Shown: positions 51,666 through 63,099 of the stretch, piece after piece
Numbering within the stretch: position 1 is the stretch's first letter
Layout of the letters: each line of letters opens with the position of its first letter
Origin: Allolobophora icterica
Taxonomy: Eukaryota; Annelida; Clitellata; Crassiclitellata; Lumbricidae
Reading direction: 5' to 3'
Length of the DNA stretch: 64,000 bases
Assembly (NCBI GenBank): GCA_963556255.1
Contig: OY744609.1
Coordinates: forward strand, 14,164,544-14,228,543
Program-made: the position numbers and the translations under genes
Notes under the pieces: model-generated
The model's input: only the letters and a program-made list of their open reading frames with translations
The model's database searches: none
Told to the model about the DNA's origin: nothing

Positions 51666-54600
51666 TTAACGAAGCGAATAATGTCCGTATGCTAAAGTAT
51701 GTATACCATCTTCCAATATATCTCGTTTGTCATCGTCGGCTGAAAGAGCGACCTTATTTACTTCTTCGGTGTAGATATCGTGTAGGTGGGATCGAATGAC
51801 ATTCATCTTTCTCGATTGTTCTCGTTTGGTGAACAAGCAGTCTCTATAATCTTCGTGAGTGATAGATTTCTTGACGACGTTCGTCTTAACGCCTTTACAT
51901 TTCTTGTGGTCTACTCCAGCCATCTTGTACGAGTACAACTTCGACCTCAAACCCACGAATTCTTCGATCTGTTTTCCTCCCGCATCATCTTTGAACATAC
52001 CAATAACCTTTTTATTGATACCAGTTTCTATACCGGATGGATGGTCCTTAGGATAGTCGCTAGTGTCGAACCTACTTCTAATGTCAGGCGCTATATCGGC
52101 GTAGAAGTCTTCGGTCTTAATTTCATAAGCTAGAGAATCCGTATCGGTGAATAAAAGCTTAGCCCTATCTCCGTATTTAGTCTTGATGTAATTATAATGA
52201 AATTCATACATAATCGTCTTGCTTAAGTCTAAAATACACATACCGAGATATATAGGCTTGTTGTAATATAGTTTCGTACGTTTCATATGAATGGCGATTA
52301 GATTTTCATCAAAAATAGTTCGAGTGTCGTAGCTCGTTTTCGCCGCTAGTTTTATAGCTTGCTTCTCGCTGGAAACTAGTTTTATGTCTACTCGAGATTC
52401 TATATTTTCACACGTCTTCCCAAACACACTATTATTCATTAGTTTGAAAAAGTCTTTCTCGAAATCGTTGGTGGCTCTGGTCCTCAGGCTGGTATTTAGA
52501 TCGATATAGGTTTTCAACCAGGCACTTTCTTCAAACTTAATTCCACGATGAATTTTGGTTATCTTCAAACCTAGGCTTTCGTACAGCTTTAAATTTTCAT
52601 GATGGACTATGTACTTTACTTTATCGTTCAGGTTTGGAATGAGTTTAGGTACAGTCGAAAATTCGGGTGTAATATTCTCAGGGGCAAGAGGGTAGTCGTT
52701 GTGAAGATCGTGCAAATCTCTATGATATTCCAAGTCCACTTCTAATATACTCGGCGTTGATCTCCAGTCGTTTAGCTCATCATTACCCATCCACTTGAAC
52801 CCGTGAGTTGGTAGATTCTTACACATAGCCCCTCCATACAAATTGTTAGCGTCTAAATAGGTTATAAATGATGAAGGCTTGCTGTCATCAAACGAGGGTG
52901 TGTACTTATTGTTCGCCTGCCCATAACGATGTGAAATTGTACTAACACCACCTCTTATCCCGTGTTTAACCATTAGTATCATATCGTAATCGCTCAACAA
53001 CTCCAACTCTACTCCAGTCAACTTTAATGCGGCGTCCCAAGCAAGCCCTGGAGAAGTATAATACCAAGCGGGGTCTAGACCATAGTTCTCGCAGCACACG
53101 TCTCTAAAATTCTCAAACACGTCGGCGAGCAGGAGAACATCGGACAGGTTATATAAATCGTGGTATTCTCTGAACGTTTTAAATCCGAATTCGTTCCATA
53201 CCGCTAGTGCATGGTTGTAGTCTTCATCGCTAATGTCTGAGTCGTTAAGTCTCGAATAGAATGCTGACTTTGGTGGTAGTTCTGTTTCGTTCAAGCGATC
53301 GATAGAATCGACGTAATCGTAAGCATACGCTCCTTTTCTAAACAAGAGATCGAGCTGATTACCAGAGTAGTGCTTGCTTATATTTTTACACTGGTCTTTA
53401 CTTAGGTTCCTCGATAATGCGTCGAGACTCGAAGCCATAAATCGAAAACTATCGATGAAACGTAATTCATGTTTAACCTCTACTTCCTTATCTTCTTTAC
53501 CCATAAACTTATCAACTACAACTTCTCTGCTAAATGAGATGTACTTCTCTTCATTGCAAGGAATGCAGTTAATCTTTTCGTTATCATCGCCTCGTAGTTT
53601 CTTTACGAATAAATGACTGTCGTATCCGGATAAATTATGTAGCAGTACCGGGATAAACTTAGGGACTCTATAGCGTAAATTACAAATTGTATGAGCGGCT
53701 CCTCTATATTTTCCAGTTAAATGACAGTGGTCTCGAACTCGATCATCGCCTAGTTCGCCTTCGCAAATGTGGCAAACAGTAGCCGAGTCGTATAGCTCCT
53801 TGTCTTCCTTCCTGAATATCATGTCTTTTGGAAATTTAAATCGCTTGTAAATATCTTTTATATCATCTATAAGAGTGTCTACAAATATCTGCGCTACATC
53901 ATCGTCTTCGTTCTTCGCTGTGAATATTACGGGGGCTCGCGAATATAAGTCATCATCGAAACATTTTATGTAATAACAGAAAGAACTTGGAACGTGTTTT
54001 TGGTATTTGTTGGTGTAGGACGTGTTAGGATCTGGTTGACATGTGTCTATAGGTTTAATAAAACTTTCGAAATCGGCGTAAACTACAAAGGGGACCCTCA
54101 TCTTTCTATAATAATTTTTAAAACTCAACATAGTTCCTGGTTCTGGAAGTTCTATCTTTTGCGCCTCGTGTTGGGAACAGTACTCGGTGTGTTTATGAAG
54201 CGAACCTAGCTCTCTATATCCCTGCAAACATCTTTTACAATAGTGCATCGAATTTACAGATTTTTCTGTTCGTGCCGCCATCATTCTATTAAAGTTCTTG
54301 ATCCAGCAATAATGCTTCTTTTCTCCGTCGGAAATAAGCAGTAGATCTACACAGATATCGCTTTCGTGCCTCGATATATATAATGGATATACATCCTTTT
54401 CATAGCCGAATACGTTAACGCTAACGTTATTATGACGCTCAAACTTATTTATTACGTTAGCATCAGCAGCGACTGGGAATTCAATACCACTCCAATCGAG
54501 TTTCTTAGATTGTTCTTTTAGATCTCTAGTGATTCTTTCTGGGTGGTCATCTATCAGGTTCAGCGCTCTAGTAACGCACCACTTGAAACATTCATCGTCG

Positions 54601-55526
54601 TTGTTTTTCAGGTTAATAATAGCCTTTTTATTGGCTAAATACTCGGGAAGCGGAATATAAGAACTGCCTTTCAATGGCTTATATACCACTGTATCGATAT
54701 CCAACTTCATAACGGTTTTAAACCTCCAATTACTACCTCTCATCTGAAAACTTGCCATGCTCTCCTTAATTTTATCCACTGCGTTGCTATATATTTCACA
54801 CACGTCGGTTGCGTCTAAAATGATATCGGTCTTTGATTTAAAATTAGGTTCGGCTTCGACTTCTTCCCCAGATTTAATATCTACTTTCTTCATTACGCAA
54901 TTAAGATTGAATTGAACTTTTACCCCACGATTTTTCGCTAACAGACTGACTACCTGAGGTCTTACGGCATTAAGAAAAGACGTGGCGTCGATTCCACCGA
55001 ATCCATCGATCGTGTATCGCTTAGTAAAACCCTTAATAGCTTTCGCGGTCTCTCGGATTTCGAACTTGTTTTTATTATTTTTACTGAAAATACTCGAAAC
55101 CCTCGACTTCAACGATTCCAATTTATCGTTGACGGTCTTTTCTATTTGAGGAGGCACGTAACTAATCAACCAATCTGAAAAAGAATTAATTTTAGACCTC
55201 ACCTTATTCCCCATTTCAGTCAAAACGTTTTGGCTGAAACGAGATTTCCAAGTATTAGACGGAGGCGTATACTTACCCGGAGTAAGCGTTGGAACCTTAA
55301 TGTCTGGAACTGGAGCGTCTAGCGGGTTGCTCGCAGACCTCGGCGACATTAATGCTACGAGTTCCGCTTTTCGCAGTCTCGAATAACCAACCATACCTCT
55401 CTCTCGAGCGATATTTTGTAGTTCTTTGACGGTCTTCGTCGAATAGTCCATTTTATTAAGGACATTTATTCCTTTAGGTGATTTCTTGAAATCAGTTCGA
55501 GTATCCATTTTATTATGGACATTCAT
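51666..55526 (-). CDS. POLB: Protein-primed family B DNA polymerase
   Basis: 1,286 residues. Exonuclease motifs: ADFES (484-488), NLSGYDSHL (631-639) and YHDLYNLSDV (788-797). Polymerase motifs: A LDANNLYG (891-898), B KLMNNSVFGK (1028-1037) and C FTDTDS (1126-1131). An insert at 585-616 has CHIC, DHCHLTGKYRG and HTICN, like an endonuclease VII/HNH zinc fold; a CxxC...H...C element lies at 430-453. Residues about 28-60 look like a SAP domain. It replicates the linear element and virion genome from protein-primed ends. All catalytic residues are present. Three candidate starts exist (Met1, Met7, Met26) in a duplicated leader; Met26 begins the SAP domain. Its promoter must lie in or next to the right inverted repeat. 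Confidence 0.9.
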   Translation of the reverse strand: MNVHNKMDTRTDFKKSPKGINVLNKMDYSTKTVKELQNIARERGMVGYSRLRKAELVALMSPRSASNPLDAPVPDIKVPTLTPGKYTPPSNTWKSRFSQNVLTEMGNKVRSKINSFSDWLISYVPPQIEKTVNDKLESLKSRVSSIFSKNNKNKFEIRETAKAIKGFTKRYTIDGFGGIDATSFLNAVRPQVVSLLAKNRGVKVQFNLNCVMKKVDIKSGEEVEAEPNFKSKTDIILDATDVCEIYSNAVDKIKESMASFQMRGSNWRFKTVMKLDIDTVVYKPLKGSSYIPLPEYLANKKAIINLKNNDDECFKWCVTRALNLIDDHPERITRDLKEQSKKLDWSGIEFPVAADANVINKFERHNNVSVNVFGYEKDVYPLYISRHESDICVDLLLISDGEKKHYCWIKNFNRMMAARTEKSVNSMHYCKRCLQGYRELGSLHKHTEYCSQHEAQKIELPEPGTMLSFKNYYRKMRVPFVVYADFESFIKPIDTCQPDPNTSYTNKYQKHVPSSFCYYIKCFDDDLYSRAPVIFTAKNEDDDVAQIFVDTLIDDIKDIYKRFKFPKDMIFRKEDKELYDSATVCHICEGELGDDRVRDHCHLTGKYRGAAHTICNLRYRVPKFIPVLLHNLSGYDSHLFVKKLRGDDNEKINCIPCNEEKYISFSREVVVDKFMGKEDKEVEVKHELRFIDSFRFMASSLDALSRNLSKDQCKNISKHYSGNQLDLLFRKGAYAYDYVDSIDRLNETELPPKSAFYSRLNDSDISDEDYNHALAVWNEFGFKTFREYHDLYNLSDVLLLADVFENFRDVCCENYGLDPAWYYTSPGLAWDAALKLTGVELELLSDYDMILMVKHGIRGGVSTISHRYGQANNKYTPSFDDSKPSSFITYLDANNLYGGAMCKNLPTHGFKWMGNDELNDWRSTPSILEVDLEYHRDLHDLHNDYPLAPENITPEFSTVPKLIPNLNDKVKYIVHHENLKLYESLGLKITKIHRGIKFEESAWLKTYIDLNTSLRTRATNDFEKDFFKLMNNSVFGKTCENIESRVDIKLVSSEKQAIKLAAKTSYDTRTIFDENLIAIHMKRTKLYYNKPIYLGMCILDLSKTIMYEFHYNYIKTKYGDRAKLLFTDTDSLAYEIKTEDFYADIAPDIRSRFDTSDYPKDHPSGIETGINKKVIGMFKDDAGGKQIEEFVGLRSKLYSYKMAGVDHKKCKGVKTNVVKKSITHEDYRDCLFTKREQSRKMNVIRSHLHDIYTEEVNKVALSADDDKRDILEDGIHTLAYGHYSLR

Positions 55527-55578
55527 GCCTTTAAGCCCTTTCGTAAAACTAGATTACTAGATACTATAGGAAATTCCC

Positions 55579-55669
55579 AACCAACGTAATCACCTGATGA
55601 CTCATACGATGGTCGTGACGTCACGTGGTTATTGCGTGGTTGTCCCAGAATAGTCTAAATATAACTACT
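55579..55669 (-). repeat. Polinton right terminal inverted repeat
   Basis: Exact reverse complement of the left repeat. Its inner edge is 53 bp from the first ATG of the polymerase gene, so the CRE-like (55,614-55,625) and AP-1-like (55,597-55,605) sites are positioned to act on that gene. Confidence 0.95.
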
Positions 55670-55675
55670 TATACC

Positions 55676-57175
55676 GTTATGTGCTGTGATGTCATGTAAC
55701 CTGTTGTAATGTAACGTACTGTTGAGCAAAGTAATTTAACTCTGCATTTATATAGCGCCTTGTTGGTAGATCTCTCGACGGAACATAAGGAGATAGGTCG
55801 TGCAGCACTTCAACTGGCGACAGATGAGTCATGCCAGTGGACTTAGTGGCGACATCGTGCAACCAAATGATAGCAAATGATATTCGTCCACTGAGAAGAA
55901 TTGAAAAGATTAGCTTCAGCGTCGATAACAGAAGCGATGTTATTCCTCTAAAAGATCGAAAAGATTGCTAGGTTGTTATAACTGCACACACATGATCTAG
56001 CCTGCAAGCTGCGCTCTGGATATGCGCTGACTACGTGTTAACCATGGGCTGGTACCAGAGGTCACTTAATATGACCTGTGTCTAATCCGTAGGCTCTGTG
56101 TATTCAACTGGTTGGTACACTATCCGTGGTTTTGTGGCTATACACTTGTGAAACCGTAGCCAGTTGGTTTGAGCGCTCGCCTTGCATCACGGACTGTGCG
56201 GGTTCGAGCCTTTCTTTGGACGTGCGGACCTTGAGCAAGTTTTTCACGAACAATTGCTACTTATATAGTGGCACTTCATAATTAAAGACAACGCAACAAT
56301 TTGCTACCCATCCGATCTTACCTGCAGACCCTATACTGACTCCGCCACTGCATTCCGTGGCCTAATGCCAGATATAATATATCTGGAAATATTATTTCCA
56401 GTCCTAAGCCTGAATGAAGAAGGAAGGCGTCGCTAGTCACCTTTGTCATCGCAAAGTTTCGTTAAACTACTACCATACTGACCTGCACCCTTAATATATT
56501 TCTGGATACGTTGTAAGAAGTGCAAGCAGTTTTCTTGCGAGTGGGTAAATAAGATAAGATCAGATCAGAATATTCTTTAATATACCAATTGCTAACCGCA
56601 TTTTGGTTTACATACATGGTTATGATCAAACATCATAGTTGTGATCAAACATCGTTAAAGCAGTCCACATATTATCCTTATACCTGATATAGCATCCTTA
56701 TGATGAAAGCTTTCCTCATCATGCCATCAACCGAAGAGATTGAGCGATTATGAACCCGCGGGCGCAGTTGGTAAGGGTTAACCTTGACCGGCGGGAGCAG
56801 GTCATGCAGTACATGACCCCCATCCGCTAGGACTGTGGCAAAGAGGCTGGAATCAGCCTCGGAACATAGCTGTTCAATGGAGGGAGTGCTATAAATGCGT
56901 CATTGGCCTTTGGGAAGTGCGTCATTGGCCTTTTGCAAAAGGCGTCATTGGTATTTGATGAATGCGTCAAAGATCATATGATCTTTGGGAATACGTCAAT
57001 GGCCTTGGTAATAGACGCTCCTATTCTTGCAGAGAGATTCGGATCCAAGTCTCAGATTCGAATCTACTGATTCAATTGGAGTAATAAGAGCTTTAAATAT
57101 ATGAATGAATGAATGAATGAATGAATGAATGTATAAGTAAATAAATAGCAAATGACAAATGACAATTTTTTTCAG
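55676..57175. other. Remainder of IgSF intron 1
   Basis: No gene. Contains 'gcatttatatagcgccttgtt' (about 55,745; LINE/SINE tail, reversed), the SINE at 56,148, copy 3 of the dispersed repeat described at 8,000 (56,395-56,475), tandem 'gcgtcattggcctt' units (about 56,895-57,010) and (GAAT)n at 57,103-57,131. Confidence 0.6.
56148..56290 (+). mobile_element. tRNA-derived SINE, second family, copy 2
   Basis: A box 'agccagttggtttgagcgct', B box 'gcgggttcgagcc', body 'accttgagcaagtttttcac'. Matches 39,017-39,187. Confidence 0.65.
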
Positions 57176-57466
57176 ATACGACTGGGTTGATCCAAACTAA
57201 ACCTCAGAACGCAGTCGCTGTTACAGGAGCGAATGCCTTCTTCAACTGTTCCACGCATTCGATATATCCATCGTGGAGATTCAACAACCTTGACATCGTT
57301 ACCTCCAGCTGTGAGGTTGATGGAAGTTACACAGCAGACTATACAACAGAATATACAGCACCGGATTCGTGCAACCTCATCGTGTTGAATGCTTCGCTCA
57401 CAAAGACAGGCGACTACTCATGCTTCGATGCGGATGACGAAATGTTCGCCGTCCTCACCGTAATTG
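57176..57466 (+). CDS. IgSF membrane receptor gene, exon 2 (Ig domain 1)
   Basis: An acceptor (ttttttcag) at 57,175 and donor G|GTAATC at 57,467 bound 291 bp, phase 1 at both ends. The product has the first Ig cysteine in FFNCSTH, the core Trp in SWRF and the second cysteine in TGDYSCFDAD, a V-like immunoglobulin domain with several N-glycosylation sequons. The phase-1 symmetric exon encoding one Ig domain is the classic IgSF arrangement. Confidence 0.75.
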
Positions 57467-58055
57467 GTAATCGAGATAACACGTTGATCGCTAAAACAAA
57501 CAAATCCTTTAAAACACAAGACCTTTGAGGACCATCGAAAGTAATGACCTACTGACCTATCTACCCTTATCTGTATACTTACCTTCACAGCCATTTATCT
57601 ACCTGTCTATCTGAGGTCTAATGGTTTGAGTGCGTAAGTAGAGGAGCAATACACCGACTAACCATTGTGAGGCCACCGTCGGCGTAATCTCAACATTGAT
57701 GCCTTCATTCTGTTCAAAGACAACTTTCCATTGCAGCTGCCTGGTGCTATGCTGTGACTCGTCCACACTTACCCACGCAAACATCAATTGAGACAACATT
57801 AGCAGCCGAACCTGCAGCAGCAGCAGCAGTTTGAGAGTCCGTTGTTTCTCTCGGCTTTGCGCACTGGAAGCGCTTCTGAACGGTTCACCCTACTAGAGGC
57901 GCTTTATAAATGTTTAAATACAATACAGTACAATAACCAATCATTCCTAACTTATTAAAAAATATTTATATAAAACTAACACTTTATAAATGTTCAGATA
58001 CAATACAATACAATTTACATAAAACTAATTAAGGATCATAACTGCATGAAACCAG
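57467..58055. other. IgSF intron 2
   Basis: Holds a LINE/SINE tail fragment near 57,850-57,935 ('gaggcgctttataaatgttt' then AATAC-type repeats) and a second tail at about 57,980. No coding feature. Confidence 0.55.
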
Positions 58056-58394
58056 ATTCGGTATCAACGGCCGTGGGCAACCGGACGGAGGTGGTCGAGG
58101 GAGACGTGTTGATGCTGACCTGCACCGTCATGTACAACACTTCCATCGACACTCCAATGCCTCCAGTCCTGCGGTGGATCTCTCCCACTTCCGAGTACAT
58201 CACGAACGCCACCATATCGCCCGGACTTTGGTCCATAACGTCAATGATCAACATCACAGCCAAGCGGCCAGATGTCCTTCCATACACCTGTGCTATCCAT
58301 TTCGAACCACCTGTGAACGCTACGTCCAATATGGCGGGAAATGCGCCGAGCAATGTACACGAAACGAAGACATACCCCATTTACGGAGTATACT
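58056..58394 (+). CDS. IgSF membrane receptor gene, exon 3 (Ig domain 2)
   Basis: 339 bp, acceptor AG at 58,054-58,055 (weak pyrimidine tract) and strong donor T|GTGAGT at 58,395, phase 1 both ends. Ig landmarks: MLTCTVMY, LRWISP and LPYTCAIHF. Sequons NRT, NTS, NAT and NIT suggest heavy glycosylation. A short linker follows the domain. The acceptor choice is set by phase and by the domain boundary. Confidence 0.7.
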
Positions 58395-60301
58395 GTGAGT
58401 ATATCTTACCTATGGCATGCAATCCAATCTATTCTGGCCTAGTCTAAGAACTTCTATAGCGCCAATGTTGTATTGTATTATATAGTATCTAAACATTTAT
58501 AAAGCGCCTCTCACAGTGTTCGCTAATCAGAGGCACCAATGTTAGACTGCTCAAGGCATAAGGTCGATTATCGCTACAGCGTAAAATCGTTGCATTACAT
58601 AAATGTAATATATCTATAATTTTATTTTGTATATATAATATATCATATATATATATTATATATATATATTTGTCTTTGTAAGTTTCCTATTTGTTATGTT
58701 ATTTAATATAATATTCTACTCTAGTCTAGTGCAGTATAATATAATATAACCTAGCACAGCCTAACGGTCAGATCTGCGTGTTCTTTTGCACCTTTTGCAA
58801 GCATCTGAAAACTGTTCTATACATCACCGGAGTTGAGCTGGGAGCGCCTCTGAGTAGGTATCTTGGAGGGGCGCTATATTAGTGCTCTGAATGAGTGAAC
58901 GAATGAAACACTTTAAACGGGCTTCTTAAACTCTAAACTTGGTACCAGTATAGGCTATTCACGAAACGCATCGTCAGGTCAGAGGTGGCTGTTCAGAGAC
59001 AACACGTGATGGAAAGGAGGGTCTTCCGGATATAATGTATACTTTATTTTAGTCGATTATCTTCCAGTCCCGTCTAAATAAGCTGTGTAATTTAATCCAA
59101 CAATTTTTATAGCGCCGTTGCTTAATGTACAAAGCAACAGACGATGGTCGATTCAAGTAAGGTCATAATAAGAAATTATAATCCGTGGTAGAAGGTTAGT
59201 CTTTGGCAGATGCACTGATAGTTGAAACACGTTAAGCAACTCTGAGGTAACTCGCTGGTTTTGATGCTGGACAATTACATACCCGATGAAAGGGGTGCAA
59301 TGGATGTCTTTGTAAGTTTCCTATTTGTTACGTTACTCTTCAACAATTAAACGACAACTGCATGGCAATGTAGGGCATCGTAAAGTTAGCTCGCTGATTT
59401 TGAGACTCTCCATAATATATTCGTCGTTTTAACAATTGCAAAAGCAAATGAATACTCATATTACATGCTCTAACGCTTGGAGTACGTTGCAAGAGCTAGA
59501 GTTTGTTTAGTGCTTAGAATTCAAATTCAACCAATGCTGTCCACCATGTATTGTATTATATTGTATTTGGGTATTTAAATACAATACAATACAATACAAT
59601 ACGATACCATGAGCCCGTTACCCAAAGCCGCTCATTTATCAGGATTTCCATTAAGCTGAAATCCTACTTAAACAAGAAATCCTACAATGATCATCCAATC
59701 CGAATTTCCTCTGCATTTTTTCCATGTCGGGTCTCTCGACATTCAGCTCATATTCATAACACAATATATCTTTTGAGAGCCACTCTAACTTGACGCAGCG
59801 TTAGTCAATAGGCCTCTACTGGTACCCTGGCTTAATTTGTAAGCAGCGCTTCGAAATGTTTCGAGGTCATGATTACGATTACCTTCAAATTGTGCCTGAT
59901 GGATAAGCTCTACATAATCATACAAAAGTTGTATTGTATAATTATATTTCAGATCTAGCACCCTAATCATTAGCGTGATCATAATCATACATATAAGCAT
60001 CTCGTCATATAGGTATTGTTTATACTAATATTAAATTATGCCAATATTGTTTACTGTACAATTATATCTATAATCAAAACACTATACGAATATAAGTAAA
60101 ACCAGATAATAACGATACTATTATTTAGGATGGTGAAGTAAGTTATTATTGCTCTTATTTCTTATTACTTGTTGTCATGAGTTACATAATATCCCTCAGG
60201 AATTAAAAACTTAGCCGCAGAATACAAAATAACTCTGCGACGGCTAAAACACGTCAAGATCCGCGGAGCAAAGGTGCATCTGAAGGCAACAGCGTTATCA
60301 T

Positions 60302-60381
<80 letters not shown>

Positions 60382-60764
60382 ATACTACTAATACTACTAT
60401 TACTCAGTGCTTTTTTCTGGAAAAAAGGTTCCGGAACGGAACAATAGGTTCCGGAACGGAATAATTATGGGCGGGCTAAAATCCCGAGAAAAACGGGATT
60501 GTGGTTGGGAGAAGTCTCAATAAACACTGAAAACAGTTCAAAACACTTAAATTAAATTAAAATAACTAAATTATTACTTCTATTATTAAAATAAAAAAAT
60601 TATTTTTAGTACCTTAAAAAGGTATCGGAACGCCGTTCCGGCGCGTTCCGGCTGAAAAAAGCACTGCTATTACTACTACCACTACTACTACTGCTACTAC
60701 TACTATCACCACTACTATTACTACTACTGTTACTGTAATTTTTATTGACATAAATTTCCGTCAG
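58395..60764. other. IgSF intron 3
   Basis: Contains reversed LINE/SINE tail fragments at about 58,485-58,555 and 59,100-59,130, a tail at 58,838-58,905, and a (CTA)n microsatellite at 60,297-60,403 holding a MITE. Also 'gtctttgtaagtttcctatt' twice (about 58,671 and 59,308). No gene. Confidence 0.6.
60405..60666. mobile_element. hAT-like MITE, copy 2, with 8-bp target duplication CTATTACT
   Basis: Starts CAGTGCTTTTTTCTGG and ends GGCTGAAAAAAGCACTG, 262 bp. CTATTACT precedes (60,397-60,404) and follows (60,667-60,674) it exactly. It is the same element as 16,794-17,041, in opposite orientation, sharing 'gttccggaacggaa', 'gggcgggctaaaat' and 'cgccgttccggcgcgttccg'. It inserted in a (CTA)n array. 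Confidence 0.9.
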
Positions 60765-61007
60765 ATCCTGTTGATCCAGTTGTCATTCACATTGACAAGC
60801 ACTGTTCAGAAGGGTCTCTGAGGTTCTCCTGTCAGGCGTCAAGCCTGCCTGAAGCCAGCTACCATTGGCACTCCTCGAATGGACAGGACGTCTATGGTCC
60901 AGTGATTTACGAGGACATGAATGTGCCGGTTGATTGCACCGCATCAAACGTCATCCGTGGAAAGACCTACTCATCAACAGCATTTATCAGCATCGAGAAC
61001 AACTGCG
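60765..61007 (+). CDS. IgSF membrane receptor gene, exon 4 (Ig-like domain 3)
   Basis: 243 bp, acceptor 'tttccgtcag' at 60,764 and donor G|GTATTA at 61,008, phase 1 both ends. SLRFSCQASS and SYHWHSSNG give the first cysteine and core tryptophan, but the usual DxGxYxC of the F strand is absent; cysteines occur instead in VDCTAS and IENNC. It is probably a divergent or membrane-proximal Ig-like domain. Confidence 0.65.
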
Positions 61008-62615
61008 GTATTAATCGCAGCTCGTGAATTCTCCCTTTATCTCTTTTGTATGTATGTTGGCATTAAATAATAATTGGCATTCACGAATTGTCTCTTAATC
61101 TCTTTTATATGTTCCTAATAATCGTAGGGCCTACCTCGTGAATTCTCATTTTATCTCTTTTGTATGTATATTGGCATTAAATTAATAATTGGCACTCACA
61201 AATCGTCGCTTAATCTCTGTTTTATGTTCCTATTAATCATAGGGCCTGTCTCGTAATCAATTAATTCGTAATTGTCACTTACGAATTAATCTTTTTGTAT
61301 CTTCCTATTAATCGTAACTCATGAATTCTTCCTTAATCGCTTCTGTATCCATATATATATATGCAAGTAATTATGCACGATTCCTCATTTGTGAATTCTT
61401 CTTTTCACATCTTTTCATACGTATGCATATATTAATTGCAATTCTTGATTTATCTTTTGTATATATTAATTATCACTCATGAATTGTCTCTTAAGCTCTT
61501 TGTATTAGTATTAATCGTAACATATGAATTCCACCTTACTCACTCTTGTATATCTGTATCTATAGAGTAGTGGTACCATCACTGGCGCGAAGAGCAAGAG
61601 GTAGCGGGATCGCTTTCCGCAACCCCCCCCCCCAAATTTAGGTCCACTCAGCCTTTCATTCGCGAGATGGCGCGTTTGATAAAATGGGATGTAGGACGTG
61701 ATGGGCGCCTTGCATGGCTGTCGTGTACAGTTAAATTCGACTCCTGTAATAACTTGTGATCATCCGTTCATACTGCTTTGTAATCATACTGCGTTATTGT
61801 CAGTTTGAAGATATTGAACGAAGATTATTATTATTATTATCCATGAATAAATCATCGCTCATGAATTCTTCCATTTCTTCGTTCTTCTTTAAGTTCTCTG
61901 CCCTTCGGCAGGTTTCCACTTCCAATGACGCCATTCCTCTCCTCGCTGTGTATAAATGTATGAATTTAAGTAACTACATATATATGTCTGCATGTATATA
62001 TATTTATGTATTCATGCCTGTGCGTATGCGTTTATGAATAAATTTATGTATGTATGTATGTATGTATGTATGCTTGCATTTATGCATATATGTATCACAA
62101 TATTTATATAGCACCCATATAGCACATACATACATACATACATTTATTTTTTCGTATAAGTCTGTAAATAATAATCGTCACTTATGAATTCTCTCTTATT
62201 CTCTTTTGGATGATGTATCTTTTCGGTGTATGTATTTATCGTAACTTTAAAATCTCTTAATCTCATTTCCATTGCAAAATGCTAACGCTGTGCACCTTCC
62301 GTAGGAAAGGGTGCTATATAAATATTGTTATACATATATGCATAAATGCAAGTATACATACATACATACATACATACATACATACATACATACATACATA
62401 CATACATACATACATACATACACACATAAATTTATTCATAAATGCATACGCACAGGCATGAATACATAAATATATATACATGCAGACATATATATGTAGT
62501 TACTTAAATACATACATTTATACATACAGGCATAAATTCATTCATACATGCATAAATACATATATGCATACATACACGTAGTTACTTAAATACACATGCA
62601 TTCATACATACATTC

Positions 62616-62656
<41 letters not shown>

Positions 62657-63099
62657 AACATGAATGCGTACAGACATACCTATGTGCTTAAAGGCATACA
62701 TGCACACAAACATACATATATTTATTCATACATACATATTGTATTGTATAATTTGTATTGTATAAAAAACTTATAAAGCGCCTCTACTGAGCATAGATGG
62801 TCCAAGTGCGAAAGTCCTCTGGAATAAAGGCAAGTTTAGAGACAACGAAAAGGTATGGCTGGACCACCAAAACGTAGTGCAGCCCGGACCGAATGAGGAA
62901 GCTGATTCCACAATAAATATACTTTGCATGACATATATACACACATACATACAAAAATACATACATACGCACAAACTTGCATTTATGCATACAAAGAAAA
63001 TGTGAATTACTCGTTCTTAGATATCGCGACATTTGCCTTTCACATGCATGAGAGATTTGTTTTCTGCCGATAGAACAATCGTTTTGGTCTGTTTGCTAG
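61008..63099. other. IgSF intron 4
   Basis: About 61,020-61,560 is a degenerate tandem array of ~61-bp units arranged as ~124-bp dimers ('aattgtctcttaatctcttt', 'gttcctattaatcgta'), with outliers at 62,180-62,290. TATG/CATA microsatellites lie at 62,045-62,075 and 62,353-62,420, and TA at about 62,620-62,652. A minus-strand LINE scrap lies at 62,766-62,930. Confidence 0.65.
62766..62930 (-). pseudogene. LINE 3' end scrap
   Basis: The minus-strand frame ends LPLFQRTFALGPSMLSRGAL and runs into the tail 'gaggcgctttataagttt'. This is similar in layout to 63,330-63,640. Confidence 0.45.

Larger units (their letters stand above)
41110..55669. mobile_element. Complete Polinton/Maverick element
   Basis: This 14,560-bp element is bounded by 91-bp terminal inverted repeats (41,110-41,200 and 55,579-55,669) that are identical by eye, and by the 6-bp target duplication TATACC (41,104-41,109 and 55,670-55,675). 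It starts 5'-AG, as Polintons do. It encodes family B polymerase, retroviral-like integrase, adenain-like protease, packaging ATPase and double-jelly-roll-type capsid proteins, the defining Polinton set. It lies in intron 1 of the IgSF gene. Base and codon use (frequent TCG, CGA and ACG) differ from the AT-rich, microsatellite-filled surroundings, and the TAGGCCTA octamer common outside is absent. Confidence 0.95.

Noticed and set aside
41110..55669. Integrated adenovirus or large DNA virus rather than a Polinton
   Set aside because: The integrase, 91-bp TIRs, AG ends and 6-bp target duplication define a Polinton; the viral-like genes are part of the normal Polinton set.
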